Shown one piece after another: positions 1-4,684 of a stretch of DNA of 6,217 bases (position 1 is the stretch's first letter; the number at the start of each line of letters is the position of its first letter). The position numbers and the translations under genes were made by a program. The stretch is taken from the NCBI GenBank assembly GCA_051011135.1, contig JBPCUO010000052.1:1-6217 (forward strand). Reading direction: 5' to 3'. The notes under the pieces were generated by a model. That model saw only the letters and a program-made list of their open reading frames with translations. It was not told the DNA's origin and ran no database searches. Origin of the DNA: JACOND01 sp051011135. GTDB taxonomy: Bacteria > Bdellovibrionota > Bdellovibrionia > Bdellovibrionales > UBA1609.

Positions 1-28
1 CTAGTTCATTAAATTTTAAAACTTTAAT

Positions 29-102
29 TTGACTTTATTAAATTATTTTGCAAAGTTAAAACTTAATAAATCTTTAAAAAAGAAAGGAAGTGAGGCTTTA
101 TT
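29..102 (+). promoter_or_regulatory. Leader of the paralog array with weak promoter candidate
   Basis: TTGACT at 29-34 matches 5 of 6 bases of a sigma70 -35 box, but no good -10 box sits 16-18 bp downstream, so the promoter is uncertain. A loose direct repeat around TTAAAACTTAAT appears near 15-28 and 55-68. The strong ribosome-binding region AGAAAGGAAGTGAGG is at 81-95. The true promoter could lie upstream of the window. Confidence 0.25.
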
Positions 103-927
103 ATGAAAACTATTAAATTAATTCAAATGATTATTGTATCTTTATTTTTAGCATCTTGCGGAAATAACGGAGTTTTTAACAAAAATCCTGTTATTGCAGA
201 AGTTTGTGAAGCAAGAAGCACCCTTAATGACTGCGTTGATAAATCTACAAGAATCTATGTCAGTTATGTTAAAGGTGTTGATTTAAAAGAATGTTACAAA
301 TCTTATACAAATTCAGTATCCAGTATTTCTTCAAAATACCAGGTTAAATATGAAGAAAAAATAAATTTAAACTCAGATATTCTGACTCTAGAGGATGCTT
401 CATCCAATAATGATAAAAATAATACAGCTAAAAATGAAAATACTAATAAATCTAGTGATGAAAATACGCAGCCTGAACTTAAAAATTTCTTTCAATATGA
501 AGTTACTAGCGTGATAAATTATGAAGATTATGATCCTAATAATTTAGAACTAACAAAAGCAGAACAGGAAATGTATGACGCAATAACAAATTCTGAAGAA
601 CTAACAGATACAGAGAAACAATGGAAAAAAAGAAGACTTTGGGCGGAATCAAAACAAAAAGAAGCTTCTAAAATGGAAATTTCAGAGGTATCAGAAATTA
701 AAAATCTTTGCAAATCTAAAGATCCACAAGTTAGAGAAAGTTCTTTTGATTTTATACATAAAAATCTCAAAACAAATTTTGTAGGGAAGATGCAAACCGT
801 CTGGAACGATTTAAAAGGAGATTGGAAAAAAATATTTTCAGATGAAAATGCAGATGAAGTTTTTACAAATGTTAAAAAATGTCTTATTGAATTTAATAAA
901 GAAGTTTCAAAAGCTCAAAGTTGTTAA
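103..927 (+). CDS. Six-cysteine lipoprotein, paralog 1 of 4 (unknown function)
   Basis: I do not recognise this family by name. The 274-aa product starts with a lipoprotein signal peptide ending in the lipobox L16-A17-S18-C19, so it is probably lipidated at C19 and anchored in the envelope. The mature part carries six further cysteines, C35, C44, C64, C203, C260 and C274, an even number compatible with three disulfides. A motif NPVIAEVCEAR (28-38) opens the mature domain and KYQVKYEE (78-85) follows the third Cys. Compared with the three downstream paralogs it has a long central insert: an Asn/Asp/Ser/Lys-rich low-complexity stretch (about 98-126) and a charged helical-looking stretch (about 150-195). 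The last residue is the sixth Cys. GTGAGG at 90-95 lies 7 nt before the ATG, with a second purine run at 81-90. The next gene starts 27 nt after the stop, so the two are probably co-transcribed. The CDS and export are secure; the function is unknown. Confidence 0.9.
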   Translation: MKTIKLIQMIIVSLFLASCGNNGVFNKNPVIAEVCEARSTLNDCVDKSTRIYVSYVKGVDLKECYKSYTNSVSSISSKYQVKYEEKINLNSDILTLEDASSNNDKNNTAKNENTNKSSDENTQPELKNFFQYEVTSVINYEDYDPNNLELTKAEQEMYDAITNSEELTDTEKQWKKRRLWAESKQKEASKMEISEVSEIKNLCKSKDPQVRESSFDFIHKNLKTNFVGKMQTVWNDLKGDWKKIFSDENADEVFTNVKKCLIEFNKEVSKAQSC

Positions 928-942
928 AAAATAACCCCTAGA

Positions 943-963
943 AGGAGAGTTTTTATGAAAAAA
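943..963 (+). promoter_or_regulatory. RBS and start region, duplicated at the next paralog
   Basis: AGGAG at 943-947 sits 7 nt upstream of the ATG at 955. The 17-nt block GAGTTTTTATGAAAAAA (947-963) recurs exactly at 1687-1703, spanning the RBS edge, start codon and first codons of paralog 3. This is a nucleotide-level trace that the genes arose by tandem duplication including their translation-initiation region. Confidence 0.7.
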
Positions 964-1575
964 TCTAGTTTACTACTTATTGGTAGTTTGTTTCTAGCTT
1001 TATCAGTTGTATCTTGTGATATTTTTCATACAAATCCCGTCATAGAAGATGTTTGTAAACTGAGAGAAACTTTAAATACTTGCATTAAACATTCTTCCAA
1101 TAAAGAAGTTATGGATGCTTGCTCTGAGACTTATAATCAGTCTATCGCTGCTGATATTAATACAAAATATAATATAGAGTACACTGAAGAAACTTTATTT
1201 GTAGATGAAGATTATAAAACAGGAAAATTTAAAACTAGTATTAATCCCAGAACTCCTGAACCTGGATTGCCTTCATCGACTGATGAAACTAATTTAGACA
1301 CAAAAGAAGATTCCACTCCTAAACCTAGTAAAACTTCTTATGATTTTAAATTTGAATCTGTTATAAAACTACCTCATTCTTGTGAAGTATTTATGGCAAA
1401 TGCTTTAAGCAACACAACTCAACAATTTGGAAGCATGTTCAATAATGGAAATGCAACAAGCGAGAAAAGAGAAACAAGTATCAAGATTAATTTTTCAGAT
1501 ACCAGAAGATGTATTAGAGATTTAAACAAGGAAAAATCCACCCTTCAAGGTTGTCGTTCAAAAATTAAATTATAA
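955..1575 (+). CDS. Six-cysteine lipoprotein, paralog 2 of 4 (unknown function)
   Basis: This 206-aa predicted lipoprotein has a lipobox V18-V19-S20-C21. The +2 residue is Asp22, which in E. coli is the Lol-avoidance signal for staying in the inner membrane; whether that rule applies in this organism is unknown. Six mature cysteines (C34, C43, C56, C143, C186, C200) match paralog 1, with identical spacing in the first pair (9 residues) and last pair (14 residues). NPVIEDVCKLRETLNTC (27-43) and KYNIEY (71-76) are the clearest shared blocks. The central insert (about 94-126) is rich in Pro, Thr, Ser and Asp and is probably disordered. It is followed by FKFESVIK, which resembles FQYEVTSVI in paralog 1, so genes 1 and 2 look like a closer pair. 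AGGAG at 943-947 precedes the ATG by 7 nt. Function is unknown; the most likely role is an envelope-anchored, disulfide-bonded protein. Confidence 0.9.
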   Translation: MKKSSLLLIGSLFLALSVVSCDIFHTNPVIEDVCKLRETLNTCIKHSSNKEVMDACSETYNQSIAADINTKYNIEYTEETLFVDEDYKTGKFKTSINPRTPEPGLPSSTDETNLDTKEDSTPKPSKTSYDFKFESVIKLPHSCEVFMANALSNTTQQFGSMFNNGNATSEKRETSIKINFSDTRRCIRDLNKEKSTLQGCRSKIKL

Positions 1576-1694
1576 GTTTCATTATTAAGCCGTCCTAATT
1601 CAGGCTTTATGTGGAAAATTTTACATCATTATTTAAAAGGCAATGACATTATAAAAAAAAAGAAATAAATAAAAAGTAGCAAAGGGGAGTTTTT
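1576..1694 (+). other. 119-bp intergenic gap between paralogs 2 and 3
   Basis: There is no convincing gene here. AAGCC at 1587-1591 can pair with GGCTT at 1603-1607 around an 11-nt loop, but no T-tract follows, so it is not a credible terminator. TGACAT at 1644-1649 is a possible partial -35 without a clear -10. The far end is A-rich and runs into GGGGAG at 1684-1689, the RBS of the next gene. Transcription may read through, but an internal promoter cannot be excluded. Confidence 0.4.
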
Positions 1695-2255
1695 ATGAAA
1701 AAACCTATTTTACCTATCTTATTTATAGTTGTATTTTTTCTATCTAGTTTAGAAGCTCAAAGCAACCCTGTTCTTGAAGAAATTTGCAGAGCAAGAGAGG
1801 TCATGAGTGAATGTGTTTCTAGCGCTACCGATGCTAATAGAGCCGTTTTAAATATGAGTGAATGTTCCGATTTTTTCTATCAAAAACAAAGGAATATTCC
1901 TAAAAAATACAATATTAAGTATGTAGAAAGTTTTAAAAAAAAGGGGGATGGTAGTAAGGATTTCGGAACTTTAACTTATAAAATTGAATCCGATAATCAA
2001 AAGTATAAATCCTCAGGATCTTTATCTATTGATAAAAAACTTTATCAAGATTGTAATGAGCACATCGCTCTCGCAAGTAAAGAAATGCCTGGATTGATGC
2101 TTAGTTTTTCGGCAATTTTTGAAAAAGAAAAGCTTACTCAAGAAGACCAAACGGTATTAAAAAAACTTGTTGAAAAGATGAAAAAACTAAATAGAAAAAC
2201 TGGAAAATGCCTGCTTCAGTACAATAAAGACATGTCTCGTCTTCAAAAATGCTAA
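1695..2255 (+). CDS. Six-cysteine secreted protein, paralog 3 of 4 (unknown function)
   Basis: The 186-aa product has an ordinary signal peptide (hydrophobic core about 5-19, probable cleavage after L19-E20-A21) and no lipobox cysteine, so it should be released to the periplasm or outside. It keeps all six family cysteines: C31, C40, C57, C120, C172 and C186, with the last one again the final residue. The block NPVLEEICRARE (24-35) is almost the same as in paralogs 1 and 2, and KYNIKYVES (71-79) follows the third Cys at the conserved distance. The insert before the fourth Cys is short and ordered-looking (GTLTYKIES..., about 96-119) and resembles GTIGYYIRP in paralog 4, making genes 3 and 4 a closer pair. 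GGGGAG at 1684-1689 is 5 nt from the ATG. The helical stretch 121-171 is Lys/Glu-rich. Function is unknown. Confidence 0.9.
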   Translation: MKKPILPILFIVVFFLSSLEAQSNPVLEEICRAREVMSECVSSATDANRAVLNMSECSDFFYQKQRNIPKKYNIKYVESFKKKGDGSKDFGTLTYKIESDNQKYKSSGSLSIDKKLYQDCNEHIALASKEMPGLMLSFSAIFEKEKLTQEDQTVLKKLVEKMKKLNRKTGKCLLQYNKDMSRLQKC

Positions 2256-2335
2256 AAAATTAAGACCAAAGCTTAGGTGTTTACTTATTGATTTGTTTTC
2301 TAATTAGAATATCTTAAGATGTATTAATTAAAGTT
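2256..2335 (+). promoter_or_regulatory. Gap before paralog 4 with weak promoter candidate and no clear RBS
   Basis: TAGAAT at 2305-2310 matches 5 of 6 bases of a -10 box. The best -35 is TTTACT at 2280-2285, with a long 19-bp spacer, so the promoter is weak at best. The 15 nt before the ATG at 2336 hold only TTAAAG, with no GGAG-type Shine-Dalgarno, unlike the other paralogs. An in-frame TAA at 2315-2317 excludes an upstream start. Confidence 0.25.
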
Positions 2336-2824
2336 ATGAATAAGATAATAATTTTATTAATGAGCGCATCTTTTATCTCTCCTGTAAATGGAGCGACTAA
2401 AAAAAGTAGAATGCTTCAAGATATTTGCAAAATAAGAGTGCAATTTGATAAATGCATTTATAAGGTCTCTAGCATGTTAAAAGCTTATTCTTGTGGTTCA
2501 GCTTACGATAAAAATTTAAAAAAAATACAATCCAAATACGAGGTTAGATACAAGGAAGATTTTTATCCAAATAATGGAACTATAGGGTATTACATTCGTC
2601 CAAAAAATTCGAAGCAAGCTCCCTTTACCCCTGAAGATTATTTATTTGTGGACAATGCATTTTATAACAATTGTAAAAGAATAGAGGACAGTGTGGAAAG
2701 CCTTAAAGGAATTCTTAAAGCTGATGTTGATCAAGTTAGACAATGCCAATTCAAATTCAATACATCCATGATGTATCTTCAAGGCTGTATAAAATTTAAA
2801 AGATCAAAGAAGTACTTTCAATAA
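2336..2824 (+). CDS. Six-cysteine secreted protein, paralog 4 of 4 (unknown function)
   Basis: This is the shortest member, 162 aa, with a signal peptide (hydrophobic core about 4-16, likely cleavage after V17-N18-G19) and no lipobox. The six family cysteines are C31, C40, C53, C113, C137 and C151, with first-pair spacing 9 and last-pair spacing 14 as in all others. The NPV[IL]E motif is eroded to SRMLQDICKIR (24-34), but KYEVRYKED (67-75) and CQFKFNTSMMYLQGC (137-151) keep the family pattern. Unlike paralogs 1 and 3, a basic tail of 11 residues follows the sixth Cys. The stop codon overlaps the start of the palindromic dif-like repeat cluster. The weak RBS and divergence could mean low expression or decay, but the frame and all cysteines are intact. 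Function is unknown. Confidence 0.85.
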   Translation: MNKIIILLMSASFISPVNGATKKSRMLQDICKIRVQFDKCIYKVSSMLKAYSCGSAYDKNLKKIQSKYEVRYKEDFYPNNGTIGYYIRPKNSKQAPFTPEDYLFVDNAFYNNCKRIEDSVESLKGILKADVDQVRQCQFKFNTSMMYLQGCIKFKRSKKYFQ

Positions 2825-2841
2825 GTTATATTATTGTCTAT
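2814..2841 (+). repeat. Degenerate dif-like site A
   Basis: It shares the 14-bp core ATAAGTTATATTAT (2821-2834) with sites B and C. In an 11-6-11 Xer layout the arms would be ACTTTCAATAA and TTATTGTCTAT around GTTATA. The outer parts of both arms diverge, and the left arm lies inside the last codons of paralog 4. It is probably a decayed copy or a half-site, and less likely to be functional than B or C. Confidence 0.35.
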
Positions 2842-2867
2842 GTAACATAATATAACTTATCGGAAAT
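2840..2867 (-). repeat. dif-like XerC/XerD site B (inverted)
   Basis: Read on the minus strand, the left arm is ATTTCCGATAA, the centre GTTATA and the right arm TTATGTTACAT. The right arm differs by one base from the XerD arm of E. coli dif (TTATGTTAAAT). The left arm ends in the ATAA conserved next to the exchange point in dif sites. The layout of 11, 6 and 11 bp is that of Xer recombination sites of chromosomes, plasmids (pdif) and integrative phages. It lies head-to-head with site C, separated by 9 bp. Whether it is used by XerCD is inference. Confidence 0.5.
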
Positions 2868-2876
2868 GCAAAAAAG

Positions 2877-2904
2877 GCTCCCGATAAGTTATATTATGTT
2901 ACAT
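2877..2904 (+). repeat. dif-like XerC/XerD site C
   Basis: The left arm is GCTCCCGATAA, the centre GTTATA and the right arm TTATGTTACAT. The centre and right arm are identical to those of site B, and CCGATAA in the left arm is shared. Sites B and C together make a perfect 24-bp inverted repeat. By hand the match to E. coli dif is about 21 of 28. AT-rich sequence raises the chance of a fortuitous match, so this needs a genome-wide comparison. Confidence 0.5.
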
Positions 2905-2989
2905 TACTTTTAGAAATAGCGATAAAACACCCTTTTCTGCTTATCTTACATTATTTTTAGATCTAATAATAAAAGACACTCTTCTCTGC
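2894..2989 (+). repeat. Tandem repeat, two units of 47 and 49 bp
   Basis: Unit 1 is 2894-2940 and unit 2 is 2941-2989. Both begin TTAT[G/C]TTACATTA, continue with [C/T]TTTTAGA, share ATAAAA in the middle and end in TCTGC. The first 20 bases differ at two positions. Unit 1 begins with the right (XerD-like) arm of dif-like site C, so the repeat unit may have grown out from that site. No open reading frame with a start signal runs through it. Confidence 0.65.
2933..2971 (+). repeat. Interspersed repeat, copy left of ankyrin gene
   Basis: It overlaps the tandem-repeat units. It includes TGCTTATCTTACATT and the 18-bp block TTTTTAGATCTAATAATA (2954-2971), which recurs exactly at 4029-4046. The two copies lie in the same orientation on either side of the ankyrin gene at 3044-3871, about 1.08 kb apart. 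Confidence 0.6.
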
Positions 2990-3043
2990 TTTTTAAAGCC
3001 AGCACGAGCCAAATAAAATATTTTTTATTTCAAAAGATATGAT

Positions 3044-3871
3044 CTAGGCTCCGCGGAACCAGTCAAATTCATGAGGTTTGTCTTCAGGTTGTTTTTTTCT
3101 TTTAAAAGATGGATCTGCACCTTGCTCAACAAGAAATTTAACAACTGCTTTATGTCCAAATCTGCTTGCAACACTTAGAGGGGTATCTTTATATATGTTT
3201 ATCGCATCCACTTTTGCACCTTGCTCAACAAGAAATCTAACAATTCTTAACTCCCCCATCATGGATGCTTTATGTAGAGGGGTATCGTTATTTGAAGTTT
3301 TCGCATCCACTTTTGCACCTTGCTCAACAAGAAATTTAACAACTTCGACATGCCCGTTTTTGCTTGCGAAATGCATAGCAGTGCGCGATTTTTCAACTGA
3401 AAAATAAATGAAATTCTCTTTGTGTCTAAAAGTTTTGTTGTTTACATTCACACCATTTTTGATCAGAAATTTTACCATTGGTAAATCTCCTTGTTCGCTT
3501 GCAATATGAAGGGCTCCTATCTTTTCTCCTTGGGGTGTAAAAATAGTGGTATTCAGATCTGCCCCTTTATCAATCAATAGATTTAAAATTTCAAAATCTC
3601 TCTTTTCACTTGCAATGCTAATGGCTGTCTTCCGCAATGCAAGTATCCATTTAATTAAGAAGTTGGGAGAGCGAATTGCATTCGGATCTGCTCCTCTATC
3701 AATCAAGTATCCAATCTCATTAAGGCTTTTATCTTTAGAAATGGCTTTATGTAGTTTTTTTGTTAAATGGTTTTTTTTAAATAAATTTGGGTTGCATTTT
3801 TCATTATCTGAAAATCCAACAAATACATACAAGGCCAAAGACACACAAAATAAATATTTGATTTTATTCAT
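3044..3871 (-). CDS. Secreted ankyrin-repeat protein with recent repeat expansion
   Basis: The 275-aa product has an N-terminal signal peptide (about 1-21, likely cleavage after G-F-S) and then about six ankyrin repeats at roughly 37-65, 81-109, 118-146, 163-191, 196-224 and 229-257. Signatures such as DTPLHKAS, TAMHFASKNGH and IVRFLVEQGAKVDA mark the helices and turns. Ankyrin repeats bind proteins and have no catalysis of their own, so a periplasmic or secreted binding role is likely but the partner is unknown. Repeats 4-6 are nearly identical around VKFLVEQGA even at DNA level with exact 99-bp spacing, whereas repeats 1-3 are diverged and separated by inserts (67-80, 147-162). Two adjacent ATGs exist. 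The second (3869-3871) has AGGAGG 5 nt upstream, against 2 nt for the first (3872-3874), so I chose the second. The gene is on the opposite strand to the paralog array and is flanked by interspersed repeats. Confidence 0.9.
   Translation of the reverse strand: MNKIKYLFCVSLALYVFVGFSDNEKCNPNLFKKNHLTKKLHKAISKDKSLNEIGYLIDRGADPNAIRSPNFLIKWILALRKTAISIASEKRDFEILNLLIDKGADLNTTIFTPQGEKIGALHIASEQGDLPMVKFLIKNGVNVNNKTFRHKENFIYFSVEKSRTAMHFASKNGHVEVVKFLVEQGAKVDAKTSNNDTPLHKASMMGELRIVRFLVEQGAKVDAINIYKDTPLSVASRFGHKAVVKFLVEQGADPSFKRKKQPEDKPHEFDWFRGA
3103..3342 (-). repeat. Exact 99-bp period coding repeats in the ankyrin gene
   Basis: A 28-nt block starting GCACCTTGCTCAACAAGAAA occurs at 3117-3144, 3216-3243 and 3315-3342, with only one variable base (C or T). 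For the second and third copies, identity extends leftward through TCGCATCCACTTTT, giving about 42 bp. The period is exactly 33 codons, one ankyrin repeat. Near-absence of synonymous differences points to recent duplication or gene conversion rather than protein-level selection alone. Confidence 0.9.
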
Positions 3872-3876
3872 CATTT

Positions 3877-3882
3877 CCTCCT
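3877..3882 (-). promoter_or_regulatory. Ribosome binding site AGGAGG of the secreted ankyrin gene
   Basis: The minus strand reads AGGAGG, two bases, then ATGATG. Spacing is 2 nt to the first ATG and 5 nt to the second, which favours the second ATG at 3869-3871 as the start. Confidence 0.75.
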
Positions 3883-3903
3883 ATGAAATAACAATTTAAA
3901 GAG

Positions 3904-3932
3904 AAACTATGAAACTTAACTCAAAATGACAA
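3904..3932 (-). promoter_or_regulatory. Candidate sigma70 promoter for the secreted ankyrin gene
   Basis: On the minus strand TTGTCA (3927-3932) matches 5 of 6 of the -35 consensus. Seventeen bases later comes TAGTTT (3904-3909), a poor -10 with 3 of 6 matches. It lies about 30 bp upstream of the start codon, which fits a short leader. It is a weak candidate, and no operator-like symmetry is obvious around it. Confidence 0.3.
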
Positions 3933-3933
3933 G

Positions 3934-3968
3934 AATAAAGAGATTTTTTTATCTAATAAAGAGATTTT
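3934..3968. repeat. 14-bp direct repeat, period 21 bp
   Basis: AATAAAGAGATTTT occurs at 3934-3947 and 3955-3968. A 21-bp period puts both copies on the same face of the helix, just upstream (minus strand) of the candidate promoter of the ankyrin gene. It could be a regulator-binding pair or simple AT-rich slippage. Confidence 0.5.
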
Positions 3969-4008
3969 AAGCCTTTAAATTTTATTTATTCAATAAAACC
4001 AGGTGTTC

Positions 4009-4046
4009 TTTTTTGCTTATGTTGTATTTTTTTAGATCTAATAATA
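4009..4046 (+). repeat. Interspersed repeat, copy right of ankyrin gene
   Basis: TTTTTTGCTTATGTTGTATT followed by TTTTTAGATCTAATAATA matches 2933-2971 at most positions with a one-base indel. AATAAAACC just before it also echoes GATAAAACA upstream of the left copy, so homology may extend to about 3990. TTATGTTGTAT (4017-4027) resembles the XerD-like arm of site C, but no matching left arm precedes it, so it is not a full dif-like site. Confidence 0.6.
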
Positions 4047-4071
4047 CATGCTCTTTGTTGGTTAACTCAAT

Positions 4072-4110
4072 AAAAAAGCCATTACTTTATGTAAGGTAAT
4101 GGCTTTTTTT
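4072..4110. terminator. Bidirectional intrinsic terminator after the ankyrin lipoprotein gene
   Basis: Bases 4072-4085 (AAAAAAGCCATTAC) pair perfectly with 4096-4109 (GTAATGGCTTTTTT) around a 10-nt loop. The stem is flanked by an A-run on one side and a T-run on the other, so it works as a terminator read from either strand. On the minus strand it lies about 25 bp after the stop of the ankyrin lipoprotein gene (4136), separating it from the secreted ankyrin gene. Confidence 0.9.
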
Positions 4111-4135
4111 AATTAATTACTTAATTATTTACTTA

Positions 4136-4642
4136 CTATTTATTTTGTCCAAAACCTGAATCGCTAAGATAGTTAGCAACTTGATAATTCTTTAGGTTTT
4201 TAGCAAGTCTTTCAGGCGTTAGCCCTTCTTTATTTCTTTGTTTTATAGGACCGTATCCATCTCCAAGTCTTGCAAGAGTAACATTGTTTTTCATAGCTGC
4301 AATATGTAAAGGCGTATTTCCTTCATCATCTTGTATTGTTTTGCTTGAACTAGCTCCATAACTTAATAGATCTCTTGCCATATCTGTATCTTCTTTTTCA
4401 AAAGCAAGATGAAGAGCTGTTTTTCCATCAGATGCTCTTTGCGCATTAACATTAACTTTTTTTGATAATGTATTTAGTAAGAAACTATTTCCATTTAAAA
4501 CAGCTTGAAACCATTTGCTTTGATTTTCTACTTTCGGTGATCCCTTACGCCTTTTTGTTGATTTATCACCAGCACAAGATACTTGTAGCGCAACTACTGC
4601 AAGAAATAAAATTGATAAAATGTTTTTCGTGAAATATTTCAC
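4136..4642 (-). CDS. Ankyrin-repeat lipoprotein, GTG start
   Basis: The 168-aa product has a signal peptide with hydrophobic core about 8-19 and a likely lipidated C23 (Q20-V21-S22-C23). Gln at -3 is atypical, but C23 is the only cysteine in the protein and the basic linker KSTKRRKG that follows suits an anchored tail. Ankyrin repeats lie at roughly 42-69 (N-cap), 72-104 (DGKTALHLAFEKEDTDMARDLL), 107-137 (EGNTPLHIAAMKNN) and 139-163 (EGLTPERLAKNLKNYQVANYL). The third repeat is shortened in its second helix. The protein probably sits on a membrane facing the periplasm and binds another protein; partner unknown. The start is GTG at 4640-4642, supported by GGGAGG (4648-4653) 5 nt upstream, with no nearby in-frame ATG. 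It has its own terminator at 4072-4110, so it is likely transcribed separately from the other ankyrin gene. Confidence 0.9.
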   Translation of the reverse strand: MKYFTKNILSILFLAVVALQVSCAGDKSTKRRKGSPKVENQSKWFQAVLNGNSFLLNTLSKKVNVNAQRASDGKTALHLAFEKEDTDMARDLLSYGASSSKTIQDDEGNTPLHIAAMKNNVTLARLGDGYGPIKQRNKEGLTPERLAKNLKNYQVANYLSDSGFGQNK

Positions 4643-4647
4643 TGTAA

Positions 4648-4653
4648 CCTCCC
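4648..4653 (-). promoter_or_regulatory. Ribosome binding site deciding the GTG start
   Basis: The minus strand reads AAAGGGAGG, five bases, then GTG. The strength and spacing of this site support the non-ATG start of the ankyrin lipoprotein gene. Confidence 0.8.
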
Positions 4654-4684
4654 TTTGTATAGTTATCTGAATAAAGTATGATAA

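Larger units (their letters stand above)
2840..2904. repeat. Perfect 24-bp inverted repeat with 17-nt loop
   Basis: Bases 2840-2863 are the exact reverse complement of 2881-2904, with loop 2864-2880. Bases 2821-2834 can alternatively pair with 2847-2860, so two mutually exclusive hairpins are possible in a transcript leaving paralog 4. The following sequence, TTACTTTTAG, has only a four-T run, so this is not a textbook intrinsic terminator, though so strong a stem could stabilise the 3' end or impede polymerase. The DNA-level reading as paired dif-like sites is the alternative. Confidence 0.85.

Noticed and set aside
528..770. 80-codon minus-strand open frame inside paralog 1
   Set aside because: It lies wholly within an intact exported-protein gene that has conserved paralogs, and has no start signal of its own.
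1587..1607. AAGCC/GGCTT hairpin as terminator of genes 1-2
   Set aside because: Stem is only 5 bp with an 11-nt loop and no T-run follows.
1609..1668. 19-codon frame MWKILHHYLKGN... between paralogs 2 and 3
   Set aside because: No Shine-Dalgarno precedes it and Lys-rich tail codons come from an A-tract; nothing suggests translation.
3011..3030. AAATAAAA/TTTTATTT hairpin as terminator of the secreted ankyrin gene
   Set aside because: All-AT stem without a following T-tract on the minus strand; too weak to call in this composition.
3047..3060. GGCTCCGCGGAACC near-palindrome
   Set aside because: It encodes the last residues of the ankyrin gene and is too short to support a regulatory call.
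3117..3342. Regularly spaced 28-nt repeats as a CRISPR array
   Set aside because: Spacing is exactly 33 codons and the spacers are themselves ankyrin-coding and partly repeated, so these are coding repeats.
3078..3407. 109-codon plus-strand frame with repeated APCSTRNLT units
   Set aside because: It is the complement of the ankyrin repeats; its apparent repeats merely mirror the 99-bp coding repeats of the real gene.
3546..3899. 117-codon plus-strand frame
   Set aside because: It is antisense to the ankyrin gene and its repeated GSAPLSI pieces are the complement of ankyrin turns; no convincing RBS.
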